From contig SLSM01000169.1 of the NCBI GenBank assembly GCA_007130445.1, positions 1 through 7,418 on the forward strand: a stretch of 7,418 nucleotides of DNA. Direction: 5' to 3'. Under the pieces are notes generated by a model, which saw only the letters and a program-made list of their open reading frames with translations, was not told the DNA's origin and made no database searches. The position numbers and the translations under genes were made by a program. Positions 6,298 to 7,418 of this stretch are shown piece after piece (position 1 is the first letter of the stretch; each line of letters opens with the position of its first letter). The DNA comes from Trueperaceae bacterium (GTDB taxonomy: Bacteria > Deinococcota > Deinococci > Deinococcales > Trueperaceae).

Positions 6298-6300
6298 GGC

Positions 6301-6306
6301 AGGAGG
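6301..6306 (+). promoter_or_regulatory. Ribosome binding site of ppdK
   Basis: AGGAGG is a full consensus Shine-Dalgarno sequence eight bases before ATG 6315, and it decides that start over later in-frame ATG/GTG codons. Confidence 0.85.
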
Positions 6307-6314
6307 TACGCAGC

Positions 6315-7418
6315 ATGGCCGTACGACAGGATGCAGGCGGGGCGCCGGAGCGAGTGGATGGTGTCCCAACCACGTGGGTGTACCTGTTCGACCAACTCGA
6401 CAAGGTCGAGGCCGAACGGAAGCCCGAGGACTGGGAGGCCGTGCGCACGCTGCTCGGCGGAAAGGGTGCCAACCTGTTCGAGATGACCCGCATCGGGGTG
6501 CCGGTGCCGCCCGGCTTCACCGTGACCACCGAGGCGTGCAACGCCTACCTCGCCGCCGACCGCAGCTTCCCGGAGGGCATGTGGGAGCAGGAGGTCGAGG
6601 CGATGCGCGCTCTCGAGCGCGCCACCGGCAAGCGCTTTGGCGACGCCGAGGACCCGCTGCTGGTGTCGTGCCGCTCCGGCTCGAAGTTCTCGATGCCGGG
6701 GATGATGGACACGGTCCTCAACATCGGCCTGAACGACCAGGCGGCGCAGGGGCTGGCGAAGACGACGGGCGACCCGCGCTTCGTGTTCGACGCCTACCGG
6801 CGCCTGGTGCAGATGTTCGGCTGCGTGGTCATGGGCATGCCCGACGAGCCCTTCGAGGCCGTCATCGAAGAGGTCAAGGCCGAGCGCGGCGTCGACGGCG
6901 ACGACGAGCTCAACGCCGACGAGTGGCAGCGCGTCACCGAGCGCTTCAAGAAGCTCTTCCGCGGCTTCACCGGCAACGACTTCCCCCAGGACCCCTTCGA
7001 GCAACTCGAGCTCGCCACCCGCGCGGTGTTCAACTCCTGGTTCGGCAAGCGCGCGGTCGACTATCGCAACGCGACCAACATCCGCCACGACCTCGGCACC
7101 GCCGTCAGCATCCAGGTGGTCGTCTTCGGCAACATGGGCGACAACTCCGGCACCGGCGTCGCGTTCACACGCAACCCCGTCGACGGCACGCACGAGATCT
7201 ACGGCGACTACCTGATGAACGCGCAGGGCGAGGACGTGGTGGCGGGCATCCGCAACACCAAGGCGATCAAGGACCTGGCGACCGAGATGCCCGACGCGTA
7301 CGCCGAGTTCGCCGCGATCTGCGAGCGCCTCGAGACGCACTTCAAGGACATGCAAGACGTCGAGTTCACGATCGAGCGCGGCAAGCTCTGGATGCTCCAG
7401 ACCCGCAACGGCAAGCGC
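6315..7418 (+). CDS. ppdK: Pyruvate, phosphate dikinase, N-terminal part, cut by right window edge
   Basis: PPDK reversibly converts pyruvate, ATP and phosphate into PEP, AMP and pyrophosphate in the cytoplasm, linking glycolysis and gluconeogenesis. The visible 368 codons cover most of the N-terminal ATP-grasp nucleotide-binding domain of a family of about 880-900 residues; the phospho-histidine and PEP/pyruvate domains lie beyond the edge. Hallmarks are VYLFD (22-26), GGKGANLFEM (48-57), VPVPPGFTVTTEAC (62-75), CRSGSKFSMPGMMDTVLNIGLN (119-140), DLGTAVSIQVVVFGNMG (259-275), SGTGVAFTRNPVDG (278-291) and LQTRNGKR (361-368). These follow PPDK and not PEP synthase. The first 20 residues are not part of the conserved fold and seem a short extension, but the consensus RBS supports this start. 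Codon use is strongly GC-biased, unlike the accessory block upstream. Confidence 0.96.
   Translation, partial: MAVRQDAGGAPERVDGVPTTWVYLFDQLDKVEAERKPEDWEAVRTLLGGKGANLFEMTRIGVPVPPGFTVTTEACNAYLAADRSFPEGMWEQEVEAMRALERATGKRFGDAEDPLLVSCRSGSKFSMPGMMDTVLNIGLNDQAAQGLAKTTGDPRFVFDAYRRLVQMFGCVVMGMPDEPFEAVIEEVKAERGVDGDDELNADEWQRVTERFKKLFRGFTGNDFPQDPFEQLELATRAVFNSWFGKRAVDYRNATNIRHDLGTAVSIQVVVFGNMGDNSGTGVAFTRNPVDGTHEIYGDYLMNAQGEDVVAGIRNTKAIKDLATEMPDAYAEFAAICERLETHFKDMQDVEFTIERGKLWMLQTRNGKR

Noticed and set aside
5976..7355. 459-codon minus-strand open frame opposite ppdK
   Set aside because: It is the antisense shadow of ppdK caused by high GC; the plus-strand frame has unmistakable PPDK motifs.

Overview
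The window is GC-rich throughout, with compact bacterial genes and strong G/C preference at third codon positions. The gene set is a release factor RF3, a PepF-like M3 oligopeptidase, an M23 metallopeptidase and a pyruvate phosphate dikinase. This fits a high-GC bacterium. A Truepera/Deinococcota-like or actinobacterial host is my best guess, but it is an inference from gene style and not proven. Two start regions (prfC and the M3 peptidase) have no visible Shine-Dalgarno sequence, and the M3 gene has a TANNNT-like hexamer 8 bases before its ATG, as in leaderless transcripts. The M23, S41-like and ppdK genes have clear ribosome binding sites.

Layout. Bases 1-877 (minus strand) hold the first 292 codons of prfC, cut by the left window edge. 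A 120-bp divergent intergenic region follows. On the plus strand, a complete M3-family oligoendopeptidase (998-2821) is followed two bases later by a secreted M23 metallopeptidase (2824-3516), probably as one operon. From about 3517 to 6300 the window becomes an accessory island. It contains a solitary diverged tail of an IS110-type transposase (3525-3634), the 5' half of a HepT/DUF86-like toxin gene (minus strand, about 3774-3941), a complete secreted PDZ plus S41-peptidase-like gene (4053-5333), and a decayed IS110-family transposase (minus strand, about 5345-6073). The transposase has an in-frame amber codon, a lost active-site aspartate and a missing C-terminal catalytic domain. A 241-bp non-coding stretch with hairpins and repeated ACCACCC motifs follows. 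The last 1104 bases are the N-terminal 368 codons of ppdK, cut by the right edge.

How it fits together. The flanking genes are housekeeping: translation termination (prfC), peptide turnover (M3), cell-wall hydrolysis or envelope remodelling (M23), and PEP/pyruvate interconversion (ppdK). The middle looks like an insertion hotspot between the M23 gene and ppdK. IS110-like debris in one orientation brackets one intact gene, and a toxin gene has been cut down.

The most interesting item is that intact gene. It keeps the PDZ and S41 scaffold, but a gap-free reading of the family's catalytic block puts Asn at the nucleophilic Ser and Ser at the general-base Lys. It is therefore probably a secreted pseudoprotease. 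I see no CRISPR array, tRNA or rRNA.
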